DNA from: Macrostomum hystrix | Lineage: Eukaryota; Platyhelminthes; Macrostomidae | Direction of reading: 5' to 3' | Assembly: GCA_950097015.1 (NCBI GenBank) | Contig: CATNEN010000025.1 | Coordinates: 1,326,001 to 1,390,000, forward strand | Length of the DNA stretch: 64,000 nt | Part shown: positions 37,201 through 49,309 of the stretch, piece after piece | Position numbering within the stretch: position 1 is the first letter of the stretch | How the letters are laid out: every line of letters begins with the position of its first letter | Made by a program: the position numbers and the translations under genes | Notes under the pieces: model-generated | Databases searched by the model: none | What the model saw: the letters and a program-made list of their open reading frames with translations, nothing else | Told to the model about the DNA's origin: nothing

Positions 37201-37248
37201 GAACGATTGTCAGTTCTGATTGACAAGGCGCGCAGAGATTTTCTGTGA
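34228..37248 (+). CDS. Unrecognised 206-residue protein, three exons
   Basis: Not recognised. Exons 34228-34262, 34980-35122 and 36806-37248 (stop TGA) are joined by GT..AG introns with matching phase (2, then 1). The chosen start is the ATG at 34228. The frame is open back to 34187, where an AG could be an acceptor, so the N-terminus is uncertain. The protein is hydrophilic and lacks a signal peptide or membrane segment. Visible pieces are SEFSDTSDEVKSLYQPHRR, SASEQLDLYIRQFEIQSA, an acidic SLDEDDGD, the Trp-containing block MSWLRDLDIRRVGTKYWDL with WQQPESYRCVLEAHKL, and a charged helix near the end. The Trp-rich block looks like a conserved folded segment. An ATTAAA at 37257-37262 just after the stop could direct polyadenylation before the giant array. 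Both introns hold large arrays. Confidence 0.7.
34298..34885. repeat. Pentanucleotide array, CTCCT with GTCCT variants
   Basis: About 118 copies of TCTCC/TGTCC, homopyrimidine on this strand apart from scattered G. It starts about 35 bases after the donor at 34263. Mirror-symmetric polypyrimidine runs of this kind can form triplex (H-DNA). Not coding. Confidence 0.97.
35228..35950. repeat. 22-bp minisatellite with an internal 269-base duplication
   Basis: Units contain GACCCAGAGACGATACCATA. A distinctive run beginning CCATACCCAGAGACGATACC occurs at 35448 and again at 35717, and both copies continue through the same variants (GACCCAAATACG, GAGCCGATGTC, GAGAGAGACG). The intron is 35123-36805. 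Confidence 0.93.
36521..36724. mobile_element. 204-bp MITE with TTAA at both ends
   Basis: The left end is TTAACAGTAGAAAGAACAC and the right end on the other strand is TTAACAGTAGAAAGACCAC. A second inverted pair, CGGGGGGTATTTCA and TGAAATACCCCCG, lies inside. No coding capacity. The TTAA termini suggest a piggyBac-type target site, but the inner terminal bases (CAGTAG) are not classic for piggyBac, so the superfamily is open. It is in the second intron of the 34.2-37.2 kb gene. Confidence 0.8.
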
Positions 37249-37321
37249 TATGCGATATTAAATAGTGATATGAGATTCAATGCAAGTTTATTTATTGCTC
37301 ATTTATAAATTATTATTCTGT

Positions 37322-40300
37322 GTATGTAGATTTAGATTCGGTGTCTGTAAATTAGGATTCGGTGTCTGTAAATTAGGACTCTGTGTCTGTAAATTAGGAT
37401 TCTGTGTCTGTAAATTAGGATTCGGTGTCTGTAAATTAGGATTCGGTGTCTGTAAATTAGGACTCTGTGTCTGTAAATTAGGATTCGGTGTCTGTAAATT
37501 AGGATTCGGTGTCTGTAAATTAGGATTCGGTGTCTGTAGATTAGGATTATGTGTCTGTAAATTAGGATTATGTGTCTGTAAATTAGGATTCTGTGTCTGT
37601 AAATTAGGATTCTGTGTCTGTAAATTAGGATTCTGTGTCTGTAAATTAGGATTCTGTGTCTGTAGATTAGGATTTGGTGTCTGTAAATTAGAATTCGGTG
37701 TCTGTAAATTAGGATTCGGTGTCTGTAAATTAGGATTCTGTGTCTGTAGATTAGGATTCGGTGTCTGTAAATTAGGATTCTGTGTCTGTAGATTAGGATT
37801 CGGTGTCTGTAGATTAGGATTCGGTGTCTGTAAATTAGGATTCTGTGTCTGTAAATTAGGATTCGGTGTCTGTAAATTAGGATTCGGTGTCTGTAGATTA
37901 GGATTCTGTGTCTGTAGATTAGGATTCTGTGTCTGTAGATTAGGATTCTGTGTCTGTAAATTAGGATTCGGTGTCTGTAAATTAGGATTCGGTGTCTGTT
38001 AATTAGATTCGGTGTCTGTAAATTAGGATTCGGTGTCTGTAAATTAGGATTCGGTGTCTGTAAATTAGGATTCTGTGTCTGTAAATTAGGATTCTGTGTC
38101 TGTAGATTAGGATTCTGTGTCTGTAAATTAGGATTTTGTGTCTGTAAATTAGGATTATGTGTCTGTAAATTAGGATTCGGTGTCTCTAAATTAGGATTCA
38201 GTGTCTCTAAATTAGGATTCGGTGTCTGTAGATTAGGATTATGTGTCTGTAAATTAGGATTATGTGTCTGTAAATTAGGATTCTGTGTCTGTAAATTAGG
38301 ATTCTGTGTCTGTAAATTGGGATTCTGTGTCTGTAAATTAGGATTCTGTGTCTGTAGATTAGGATTTGGTGTCTGTAAATTAGAATTCGGTGTCTGTAAA
38401 TTAGGATTCGGTGTCTGTAAATTAGGATTCTGTGTCTGTAGATTAGGATTCGGTGTCTGTAAATTAGGATTCTGTGTCTGTAGATTAGGATTCGGTGTCT
38501 GTAGATTAGGATTCTGTGTCTGTAGATTAGGATTCTGTGTCTGTAAATTAGGATTCGGTGTCTGTAAATTAGGATTCGGTGTCTGTAAATTAGGATTCTG
38601 TGTCTGTAGATTATGATTCGGTGTCTGTAAATTAGGATTCGGTGTCTGTAAATTAGGATTCTGTGTCTGTAGATTAGGATTCGGTGTCTGTAAATTAGGA
38701 TTCTGTGTCTGTAGATTAGGATTCGGTGTCTGTAGATTAGGATTCGGTGTCTGTAAATTAGGATTCTGTGTCTGTAAATTAGGATTCGGTGTCTGTAAAT
38801 TAGGATTATGTGTCTGTAGATTAGGATTATGTGTCTGTAGATTAGGATTATGTGTCTGAAGATTAGGATTATGTGTCTGTAACTTAGGATTCGGTGTCTG
38901 TAGATTAGTATTCGGTGTCTCTAAATGAGGATTCTGTGTCTGTAGATTAGGATTATGTGTCTGTAACTTAGGATTCGGTGTCTGTAAATTAGGATTCTGT
39001 GTCTCTAAATTAGGATTCTGTGTCTGTAGATTAGGATTCTGTGTCTGTAAAGTAGGATTCGGTGTCTGTAAATTAGGATTCGGTGTCTGTTAATTAGGAT
39101 TCGGTGTCTGTAAATTAGGATTATGTGTCTGTAGATTAGGAATCGGTGTCTGTAAATTAGGATTCGGTGTCTGTAAATTAGGATTCTGTGTCTGTAAATT
39201 AGGATTCTGTGTCTGTAAATTAGGATTCTGTGTCTGTAGATTAGGATTCTGTGTCTGTAAATTAGGATTCTGTGTCTGTAGATTAGGATTCGGTGTCTGT
39301 AAATTAGGATTCTGTGTCTGTAGATTAGGATTCGGTGTCTGTAGATTAGGATTCTGTGTCTGTAGATTAGGATTCTGTGTCTGTAAATTAGGATTCGGTG
39401 TCTGTAAATTAGGATTCGGTGTCTGTAAATTAGGATTCTGTGTCTGTAGATTATGATTCGGTGTCTGTAAATTAGGATTCGGTGTCTGTAAATTAGGATT
39501 CTGTGTCTGTAGATTAGGATTCGGTGTCTGTAAATTAGGATTCTGTGTCTGTAGATTAGGATTCGGTGTCTGTAGATTAGGATTCGGTGTCTGTAAATTA
39601 GGATTCTGTGTCTGTAAATTAGGATTCGGTGTCTGTAAATTAGGATTATGTGTCTGTAGATTAGGATTATGTGTCTGTAGATTAGGATTATGTGTCTGAA
39701 GATTAGGATTATGTGTCTGTAACTTAGGATTCGGTGTCTGTAGATTAGTATTCGGTGTCTCTAAATGAGGATTCTGTGTCTGTAGATTAGGATTATGTGT
39801 CTGTAACTTAGGATTCGGTGTCTGTAGATTAGGATTCTGTGTCTGTAGATTAGGATTCTGTGTCTGTAGATTAGGATTCTGTGTCTGTAAAGTAGGATTC
39901 GGTGTCTGTAAATTAGGATTCGGTGTCTGTAGATTAGGATTCGGTGTCTGTAAATTAGGATTATGTGTCTGTAGATTAGGAATCGGTGTCTGTAAATTAG
40001 GATTCGGTGTCTGTAAATTAGGATTCTGTGTCTGTAAATTAGGATTCTGTGTCTGTAAATTAGGATTCTGTGTCTGTAGATTAGGATTCGGTGTCTGTAA
40101 ATTAGGATTCTGTGTCTGTAGATTAGGATTCGGTGTCTGTAGATTAGGATTCTGTCTGTAGATTAGGATTCGGTGTCTGTAAATTAGGATTCTGTGTCTG
40201 TAGATTAGGATTCGGTGTCTGTAGATTAGGATTCTGTGTCTGTAAATTAGGATTCTGTGTCTGTAGATTAGGATTCGGTGTCTGTAAATTAGGATTCTGT

Positions 40301-42450
40301 GTCTGTAGATTAGGATTCGGTGTCTGTAGATTAGGATTCTGTGTCTGTAGATTAGGATTCTGTGTCTGTAAATTAGGATTCGGTGTCTGTAAATTAGGAT
40401 TCGGTGTCTGTAAATTAGGATTCTGTGTCTGTAGATTATGATTCGGTGTCTGTAAATTAGGATTCGGTGTCTGTAAATTAGGATTCTGTGTCTGTAGATT
40501 AGGATTCGGTGTCTGTAAATTAGGATTCTGTGTCTGTAGATTAGGATTCGGTGTCTGTAGATTAGGATTCGGTGTCTGTAAATTAGGATTCTGTGTCTGT
40601 AAATTAGGATTCGGTGTCTGTAAATTAGGATTATGTGTCTGTAGATTAGGATTATGTGTCTGTAGATTAGGATTATGTGTCTGAAGATTAGGATTATGTG
40701 TCTGTAACTTAGGATTCGGTGTCTGTAGATTAGTATTCGGTGTCTCTAAATGAGGATTCTGTGTCTGTAGATTAGGATTATGTGTCTGTAACTTAGGATT
40801 CGGTGTCTGTAGATTAGGATTCTGTGTCTGTAGATTAGGATTCTGTGTCTGTAGATTAGGATTCTGTGTCTGTAAAGTAGGATTCGGTGTCTGTAAATTA
40901 GGATTCGGTGTCTGTTAATTAGGATTCGGTGTCTGTAAATTAGGATTATGTGTCTGTAGATTAGGAATCGGTGTCTGTAAATTAGGATTCGGTGTCTGTA
41001 AATTAGGATTCTGTGTCTGTAAATTAGGATTCTGTGTCTGTAAATTGGGATTCTGTGTCTGTAGATTAGGATTCGGTGTCTGTAAATTAGGATTCTGTGT
41101 CTGTAAATTAGGATTCTGTGTCTGTAAATTAGGATTCTGTGTCTGTAGATTAGGATTCGGTGTCTGTAAATTAGAATTCGGTGTCTGTAAATTAGGATTC
41201 GGTGTCTGTAAATTAGGATTCTGTGTCTGTAAATTAGGATTCGGTGTCTGTAAATTAGGATTCTGTGTCTGTAGATTAGGATTCGGTGTCTGTAGATTAG
41301 GATTCGGTGTCTGTAAATTAGGATTCTGTGTCTGTAAATTAGGATTCGGTGTCTGTAAATTAGGATTCGGTGTCTGTAGATTAGGATTCGGTGTCTCTAA
41401 ATTAGGATTCTGTGTCTGTAGATTAGGATTATGTGTCTGTAACTTAGGATTCGGTGTCTGTAGATTAGGATTCGGTGTCTCTAAATTAGGATTCTGTGTC
41501 TGTAGATTAGGATTATGTGTCTGTAACTTAGGATTCGGTGTCTGTAGATTAGGATTCTGTGTCTGTAGATTAGGATTCGGTGTCTGTAGATTAGGATTCT
41601 GTGTCTGTAAATTAGGATTCGGTGTCTGTAAATTAGGATTCGGTGTCTGTTAATTAGGATTCGGTGTCTGTAAATTAGGATTATGTGTCTGTAAATTAGG
41701 ATTATGTGTCTGTAAATTAGGAATCGGTGTCTCTAAATTAGGATTCGGTGTCTCTAAATTAGGATTCGGTGTCTGTAGATTAGGATTATGTGTCTGTAAA
41801 TTAGGATTCGGTGTCTGTAAATTAGGATTATGTGTCTGTAGATTAGTATTATGTGTCTGTAGATTAGGATTATGTGTCTGAAGATTAGGATTATGTGTCT
41901 GTAACTTAGGATTCGGTGTCTGTAGATTAGGATTCGGTGTCTCTAAATTAGGATTCTGTGTCTGTAGATTAGGATTCGGTGTCTCTAAATTAGGATTCTG
42001 TGTCTGTAGATTAGGATTCGGTGTCTCTAAATTAGGATTCTGTGTCTGTAGATTAGGATTATGTGTCTGTAACTTAGGATTCGGTGTCTGTAGATTAGGA
42101 TTATGTGTCTGTAACTTAGGATTCGGTGTCTGTAGATTAGGATTCTGTGTCTGTAGATTAGGATTCGGTGTCTGTAGATTAGGATTCTGTGTCTGTAGAT
42201 TAGGATTCTGTGTCTGTAAATTAGGATTCGGTGTCTGTAAATTAGGATTATGTGTCTGTAGATTAGGATTATGTGTCTGTAGATTAGGATTATGTGTCTG
42301 AAGATTAGGATTATGTGTCTGTAACTTAGGATTCGGTGTCTGTAGATTAGGATTCGGTGTCTCTAAATTAGGATTCTGTGTCTGTAGATTAGGGTTATGT
42401 GTCTGTAACTTAGGATTCGGTGTCTGTAAATTAGGATTCGGTGTCTGTAG
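37322..42450. repeat. Giant 21-bp minisatellite, about 245 copies, with higher-order repeats
   Basis: Units contain ATTAGGATTCTGTGTCTGTA, with TCTG/TCGG/TATG and AAA/AGA variants. Rare variants mark larger periods: GATTATGATTC is at 38609, 39449 and 40434, steps of 840 (40 units) and 985 (47 units less a 2-base loss visible at about 40150). CTGAAGATTAG shows the same steps and further copies near 41880 and 42300. The 21-bp length makes it open in some frames, which would read as GFCVCKL repeats. No evidence of coding. Confidence 0.97.
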
Positions 42451-42829
42451 ATCAGTGTCTTATAAGCGTCTGTTTATATAGCGCCATTCCTAAATTCAAG
42501 TGAAAATGCTGGTCAATATTTATGAGTCCACCACGCCCTAGACTTTCCATTAAGTGAATTGCTCGAGCACATTCGAAGGGATTGGCTCTTGACTCTGCAT
42601 TATACTCGTATTGTTTATTATTCCATAAATATCAGGCTAGGAGGCATTCAAGGAAAAGCGAGATAATTGCGTGAAGTCCACTTAGCCTACTTATACGATG
42701 GAAACCTCGCCGAGTTAGCTCGTATGAAAAAAGTTTTTCGAAATAAAACAATAATTTGTTTAGCTTTTATTGGCCTTCACGTTTAACACACTTCCACTAT
42801 CTCTCCCTCCCCTTTCTCTCGCACCCCTT
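42451..42829. other. Unique sequence between two arrays
   Basis: About 380 bases of ordinary intergenic sequence; nothing recognised. Confidence 0.4.
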
Positions 42830-43720
42830 TTCTCACCCCCACATTTCTCCCCCCACCTTCTTTCTCCCCCACCCACTTTCTCTCCCGTCCCATTTCTCTC
42901 CCATCCCATTTCTCTCCCACCCCATTTCTCTCCACCCCGTTTCTCTCCCACCCCATTTCTCTCCCACCCATTTCTCTCCCACCCATTTCTCTCCCATCCC
43001 ATTTCTCTCCCAACCAACTTCTCTCACACCACATTTCTCTCCCATCCCATTTCTCTCCCACCCAATTTCTCTCCCACCCCATTTCTCTCCCACCCCATTT
43101 CTCTCCAATCCCATTTCTCTCCCACCCCATTTCTCTCCACCCCGTTTCTCTCCCACCCATTTCTCTCCCATCCCATTTCTCTCCCACCCAATTTCTCTCC
43201 CACCCCATTTCTCTCTCACCCCATTTCTCTCCCATCCCATTTCTCTCCCACCCCATTTCTCTCCACCCCGTTTCTCTCCCACCACATTTCTCTCCCATCC
43301 CATTTCTGTCCCATCCCATTTCTCTCCCATCCCATTTCTCTCGCAACCAACTTCTCTCCCATCCCATTTCTCTCCCATCCCATTTCTCTCCCATCCCATT
43401 TCTATCCCATCCCATTTCTCTCCCATCCCATTTCTCTCCCATCCCATTTCTCTCCCATCCCATTTCTCTCGCAACCAACTTCTCTCCCATCCCATTTCTC
43501 TCCCATCCCATTTCTCTCCCATCCCATTTCTATCCCATCCCATTTCTCTCCCATCCCATTTCTCTCCCATCCCATTTCTCTCGCAACCAACTTCTCTCCC
43601 ATCCCATTTCTCTCCCATCCCATTTCTCTCCCATCCCATTTCTATCCCATCCCATTTCTCTCCCACCCAATTTCTCTCCCAACCCTTTCCCTCCTAACCC
43701 TTTCCCTCCTAACCCTTTCT
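42830..43720. repeat. 16-bp minisatellite, TCTCTCCCATCCCATT
   Basis: About 55 copies of TCTCTCCCATCCCATT with ACCCC, AACCAAC and shorter variants. Blocks of variants (for example CGCAACCAACTTC followed by several ATCCC units) recur about every 125 to 130 bases in the last third. Open in several frames; not coding. Confidence 0.95.
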
Positions 43721-44714
43721 CTCCCACCGTCGCAACTATATTGCCTCTACTTTCGTTCCTCTGCACTCTCGTCTTTTTATCATCGATTCTTCACTGTCGG
43801 TTCTCACCTCGCTTTAATTCTGTCTAGTTCTTTTCATCTGACCTTGATCTCTCTCCTTTTCCGCCTTCTGATTGGTCCGCCTCTCACCTGCTAGCCTCCT
43901 CTCCTACCCTCAGTCGCGCACTCTTTTGTTATCGGTGACGCCAACCCTCTCCCAGTTCTGTCCAACTTAACCATATATAAATATATAGTCACGGACACAG
44001 CGCCATCTCACATTTCATTTCACTTATATTCTCTTCTCTTGGCTACATGCAGGCCAGTTAAACATTTATTTATTTCTCTCCCCTCACTTTTTCTCCTCTT
44101 CCCTTTATCTCCTATGTCGACTATTTTGTAAACTGTGAACCAGTCATTTTCTTATTCAATTGTATCCAGTTAATATATTTTCTTTCCGAACCAATTAGTC
44201 AGCGAAAATCTTTTTCAAACCCAATTTCTTTATCTCCAATCAGCGCTAAAATGAAGCAGGTGGCGAATGGCGAGTCCTTGAAATTGTTTTATTCGAAGAT
44301 CGGCAACTCGATTTCTAGGGGGGGGATTTATTCACAACTGCGAGTAAATATGGTTTATGAAGTTCGAACGACAATGCGTTCTGCTTTCTATTGAACGCAG
44401 CATCCTAAAACCAATGCCAAAGCATGTAAATTTCAAATCTCAGCATTTAAAGTGTGATGAATAAACAGTTATTTCTCGTATCTACGGCTCGTAAGCAGTG
44501 TTTGCATCGGCAGCCAATAAGAATATGTTTAGAGGGTGGAGCGAGATGCACGAACGCCATTGGCTGGATAGGCGAAGGCAAATCTTTGTGCCGGGAGCAT
44601 CAGCCAAAAACATATTTACCGTGGACTTGTTTCACACTTTACAAGGGCTCAAGGAAACTTCTGTCTGAGGTCGACAACGACGAGGAAAGAAATTAATTTG
44701 CTTAAGCCTAGAGC
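43721..44714. other. Upstream region of the GPCR gene
   Basis: CT-rich then AT-rich unique sequence. It presumably contains the GPCR promoter and 5' UTR. Short open frames have no recognisable domain. Confidence 0.4.
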
Positions 44715-47700
44715 ATGTGGCCAGCCTACGAAAACAGCAGCCACGCGTGCGAGAACGCCACGAGGGACAATGAGGAGCACAGGGCTCGCTATCCGGGCCT
44801 GACACTCTACCTGATCATCATGGCCTGCCTGCCCGCCGTCAACGCGTCCCTCAGCACCGTCTGCGTCGCCGTACTACTTCGTCGTCGTGGACGGCCGCGC
44901 CACAGGCTAGCCTCGAACCATCGCCGATTAGTCGGCGGTGGCAGCGCCGGAGTTTTCAGCAACGGCGGAGGCGGCGGGGGTGGCGCGGCTGGCGGCAACG
45001 GATTCAGCTGCGGCAGCTTGCCAGAGTTCGAAAGGCTTCTAGTTCTGCTGGCTGTTGCTGAGGTAGCTTTTCAGGTGAGCTCGGCAGCGAGATACAGAGT
45101 GACAGCAAGCAAGCGAAAATTTTAGGAGGGACTTCAGGGAAGTGTGAAACTTCAGGGAAGTGTAAAACTTCAGGGAAGTGAAACTTCAGGGAAGTGAAAC
45201 TTCAGGGAAGTGAAACTTCAGGGAAGTGAAACTTCAGGGAAGTGAAACTTCAGGGAAGTGAAACTTCAGGGAAGTGAAACTTCAGGGAAGTGAAACTTCA
45301 GGGAAGTGAAACTTCAGGGAAGTGAAACTTCAGGGAAGTGAAACTTCAGGGAAGTGAAACTCCAGGGAAGTGAAACTTCAGGGAAGTGAAACTTCAAGGA
45401 AGTGAAACTTCAGGGAAGTGAAACTTCAGGGAAGTGAAACTTCAGAGAAGTGAAACTTCAGGGAACTCAATGCCTGCTAATCAAATTTGATTTGTTTACG
45501 AAAAAAATCGACCAACTCTCGCGTCAAAATCTTGCAAAGGCTTTCTTTGGTGTCCAGCAACTGCTGACCTACTTTGTCGAGCTGAATCAACTTCGAGCTG
45601 GAAGCAAGTCGGCTGCCATGATCTTGGCCTGTCTTCTCCAGGCCAGCTTCCTGCTCGTCTCCTGGTGTCACGTGACTCGCAACTGGATCGTAGCCCTCAT
45701 CGCACTCTATCGCTACCGCATGGCGTCCAGCGCCAGCCTGGCTAGCGGTTGGTTGCTAGGCAACCAAACCATGGTGCGGACCGCCGTGCTGTGGCTTGCC
45801 ACTCTGGCGTTTAACCTGCCACGATTGTTCGAGTTTCAAGTGATTGTGTGCTCTCAGTGGAATCAGGTGAGTATGCTACCCATTAAAATTAAATTATAGT
45901 ACGAGTATAATGATATTCGCAGGCGGGCTGTGTGCGAGCTATGTATATGTAGGTTATTTGTGCGAGGATGTAGGATGTAGCAGGACATCCGGTGGCTTAG
46001 AGGACTCGCATGGGCGGCCTACCGGTCTGGAGGGCTCGGCTTTGCCAGGCGTTGGTTGAGACCGTCCTGTTGTACAACGCCGAGTACTTTTGCGTTGAAT
46101 GTTAATGGACTTTTTTATGTCATGTGAATATACTTTTGCATGCCGTGTCAATGTTCTTTGACAGAACCAGCTACATGCTTTCTTTAAAGTGCATTCGATC
46201 TGAATGAAAAAAAAGCACAATCAAACCGACCAGGTGACTCATATCGACGACTTTCTGCATGGCAAAGTGGGTTATCGAATCTTCTACCACGGCTGCCTGT
46301 TATTCCTAGTGCAGAGCGGCGGTCCCACCATAGCTGTGCTCACGTTTAGCTGTCTGCTGGCTGTTGCATTATGCCGACAGAGGCGCTGCCGCTTGCGCCG
46401 CTTCAGCAGCAACGCCAACGGCGGCGGAGGCGGAGGCGGCGGTTCGGGCGCTGTCGCTGGCAGTAGCGGTGGCAGCGAGGCCTCGTCCTGCAACAGAACC
46501 GTTTTGGCTCTGAGCTCCTGCTTCCTGCTGTGCGAGGCGCCAACTCTGCTTAAGGTGGGCAGCCGGATTTGCGTGTGTCTAACATCTACAGCTTTTGTCT
46601 AACATCTACAGCTTCTGTCTAACATCTCCAGCTTCTGTCTAGCATCTACAGCTTCTGTCTAACACCTACAGCTTCTGTCTAACATCTACAGCTTCTGTCT
46701 AACACCTACAGCTTCTGTCTAACACCTACAGCTTCTGTCTAACACCTACAGCTTCTGTCTAACATCTACAGCTTCTGTCTAACACCTACAGCTTCTGTCT
46801 AACACCTACAGCTTCTGTCTAACGTCTACAGCTTCTGTCTAGCATCTACAGCTTCTGTCTAACATCTACAGCTTCTGTCTAACATCTACAGCTTCTGTCT
46901 AACATCTACAGCTTCTGTCTAACATCTACAGCTTCTGTCTAACATCTACAGCTTCTGTCTAACACCTACAGCTTCTGTCTAACATCTACAGCTTCTGTCT
47001 AACCCCTACAGCTTCTGTCTAACACCTACAGCTTCTGTCTAACATCTATAACAGCTTCTGTCTAACACCTACAGCTTCTGTCTAACAACTACAGCTTCTG
47101 TCTAACATCTACAACTTCTGTCTAACGCCTAAAGCTTCTGTCTAGCATCTACAGCTTCTGTCTAACATCTACAGCTTCTGTCTAACATCTACAGCTTCTG
47201 TCTAACACCTACAGCTTCTGTCTAGCATCTACAGCTTCTGTCTAACACCTACAGCTTCTGTCTAACACCTACAGCTTCTGTCTAACATCTATAACAGCTT
47301 CTGTCTAACACCTACAGCTTCTGTCTAACAACTACAGCTTCTGTCTAACATCTACAACTTCTGTCTAACGCCTAAAGCTTCTGTCTAGCATCTACAGCTT
47401 CTGTCTAACATCTACAGCTTCTGTCTAACATCTACAGCTTCTGTCTAACACCTACAGCTTCTGTCTAGCATCTACAGCTTCTGTCTAACACCTACAGCTT
47501 CTGTCTAACCCCTATACAGATTCTGTCTAACACCTACAGCTTCTGTCTAACATCTACAGCTTCTGTCTAACGCCCACAGCTTCTGTCTAACGCCCACAGC
47601 TTCTGTCTAACGCCCACAGCTTCTGTCTAACACCTACAGCTTCTGTCTAACCCCTATACAGATTCTGTCTAACACCTACAGCTTCTGTCTAACACCTACA

Positions 47701-48205
47701 GCTTCTGTCTAACATCTACAGCTTCTGTCTAACGCCCACAGCTTCTGTCTAGCATCTACAGCTTCTGTCTAGCATCTCCAGCTTCTGTCTAGCATCTCCA
47801 GCTTCTCTCTTGCATCTACAGCTTCTGTCTAACATCTACAGCTTCTTTCTAGCATCTCCACATCTTCTTTCTCATCCAAATCTCATCTAATTTTTTCCAT
47901 TGAATTCGCAGGTCGTTGACCCCGTCACCACTCGGCTTCACGTGCTGGGCTATGCCACAAATTTTCTCACCTGCCTGAACTCCAGTCTAAACCTATGCGT
48001 CTATATGCTGTGCAATAGAAACTTTCGGATGAGCCTAGCTAGCTGCTTAGCCGATTGGCAAGAACGGCTACGTCAGGCGCCGCGAGCTCTGCAGCATCAA
48101 CAACAACAGCAACAGCAGCAACAGCAGCGTCTGAGGACGGCAGCCAGAAGACTGCTCAGAGCTCAGTTGGCTGAGGAGAATTGTCTTGAAGACGAAGGGA
48201 TTTGA
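44715..48205 (+). CDS. Class A (rhodopsin-like) G-protein-coupled receptor
   Basis: Seven-helix plasma-membrane receptor, probably for a neuropeptide. Exons 44715-45074, 45558-45866, 46234-46554 and 47912-48205 (stop TGA), all phase 0, give 427 residues. TM1 is about 28-54. A poly-Gly/Ser first intracellular loop (about 65-100) precedes TM2 (105-130). TM3 ends RNWIVALIALYRYRMA, so the DRY motif reads YRY (171-173). TM4 is about 194-212, a loop 2 cysteine is C218, and TM5 is about 238-270. A second poly-Gly loop precedes TM6 (about 311-330, with CEAP in the CWxP position). TM7 ends NSSLNLCVYMLCNRNFR, with NLCVY replacing NPxxY. The tail is poly-Gln. Helix patterns resemble invertebrate peptide receptors, but the ligand cannot be inferred. 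Introns 1 and 3 hold minisatellites. Confidence 0.88.
45124..45470. repeat. 16-bp minisatellite, CAGGGAAGTGAAACTT, GPCR intron 1
   Basis: About 21 copies in a 483-base intron (45075-45557), starting about 50 bases after the donor. Confidence 0.96.
46574..47860. repeat. 20-bp minisatellite, CTGTCTAACATCTACAGCTT, GPCR intron 3
   Basis: About 64 copies, starting about 20 bases after the donor at 46555 and ending about 50 bases before the acceptor. A block beginning ATCTATAACAGCTTC occurs at about 47043 and 47283 (240 bases, 12 units), showing multi-unit duplication. The unit contains CTACAG, a 3'-splice-like string repeated throughout. Confidence 0.97.
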
Positions 48206-49309
48206 GAATCACGAAACTTGACAACACCGAAATGGGAAAATTCCGAAACTTGACAAACTCGAAACGTTGCTACCACGAAACTTGACAACGCCGAAGCAGA
48301 AAAACCCCCGAACGTTGACAAACTTCCGAAACTTGACAAACCCCGATAGTTGGGAGTCCAGAAATTTCAGAATCACGAAATTCAAGGATACAGCAGACCT
48401 GCATGGAGAGCGCCAAAACTTGACAACCGAAACTTGACAAAAAAAAATAGACATTAAACGCTATTTATCAGTGAATGGTACATGTATATTTGTCAGTGTG
48501 TTATTTACGCTCTGCTCTTTCTTGTCAAACCAGCCACATTTTTATGTTCTCTTCATCTTGTCTATTGTGTTTGTATTCGATAAAGCATCATTATCCCTGT
48601 CCATCAGTATATTTTTAACGAAATAGTTTACTACATAAGCGCTGCACATTCCTCAGTGTTCTCCCTAATGCCAGCACCAAGACATAAATATACTTGATCA
48701 TTCGCAAAGGTTTTCGTATTATTCTAAATTTCATTCCGATATCTAATTTATCCTCAGCTTTTTAGAGTACTTCTGAATACCTTCTGGTCGCTATGAATAA
48801 TTTCCAGTTTCAAGGGCTCACCTGATCCCTCTGGTTGTCTCACGATTCGCTTCCTTCACTTATTTCATTTCACTCGCGCGCCCCCACCCAAACAGAGCTG
48901 CACAGTCGACAGAACAAGCCGCCTAGTCAGGGAAAAACATGTAATTAGCAGGCTTGGATACAAGCCCAGCAGAATGCTATACAGTTAGTCAACAGTCTTA
49001 GCTCTTATTTCATACGGTACTGTGAACTCTCTTCTGTCTACTGATTAAATTTACTTGGGGTGTCAGAATTCAGTATATGCCAAGCCAGACCTGATTTGCA
49101 TGGCTATAAAAATGCGTAATACTATTCGCTTCTTTAATATGTATTAAAACTTTGTGTTCAAAGACAAAACAATTATAGCGAAGTATACTGTACAGGCATC
49201 ATAATATACTCACAGTTCATTGCATTCAACCATCATAGTCATTGCATCGGTTATTACCTCTCTAGTGTTTATTTCATCTTTCATCTTTCATCTTTCATTC
49301 ATTCATCTT
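48206..49309. other. 3' flank of the GPCR gene with a degenerate repeat
   Basis: 48215-48440 is a loose array of CGAAACTTGACAA-like units directly after the stop codon, hence likely in the 3' UTR. The rest is unique AT-rich sequence; no gene seen. Confidence 0.6.

Noticed and set aside
37280-41653. Long open frames reading as Cys/Gly-rich GFCVCKL repeats
   Set aside because: They lie wholly in the 21-bp array, have several versions separated by frame breaks, and the unit length is a multiple of 3 with few stops. No splice or start context.
42756-43894. Long His/Pro/Ser-rich and Glu/Gly-rich frames on both strands
   Set aside because: Products of the TCTCTCCCATCCCATT array; all three forward frames and several reverse frames are open, which is what a stop-free repeat gives.
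45960-46070. SINE head in GPCR intron 2 (GGTGGCTTAGAGG and nearby)
   Set aside because: Only a weak A-box-like match, no B box or shared tail found.
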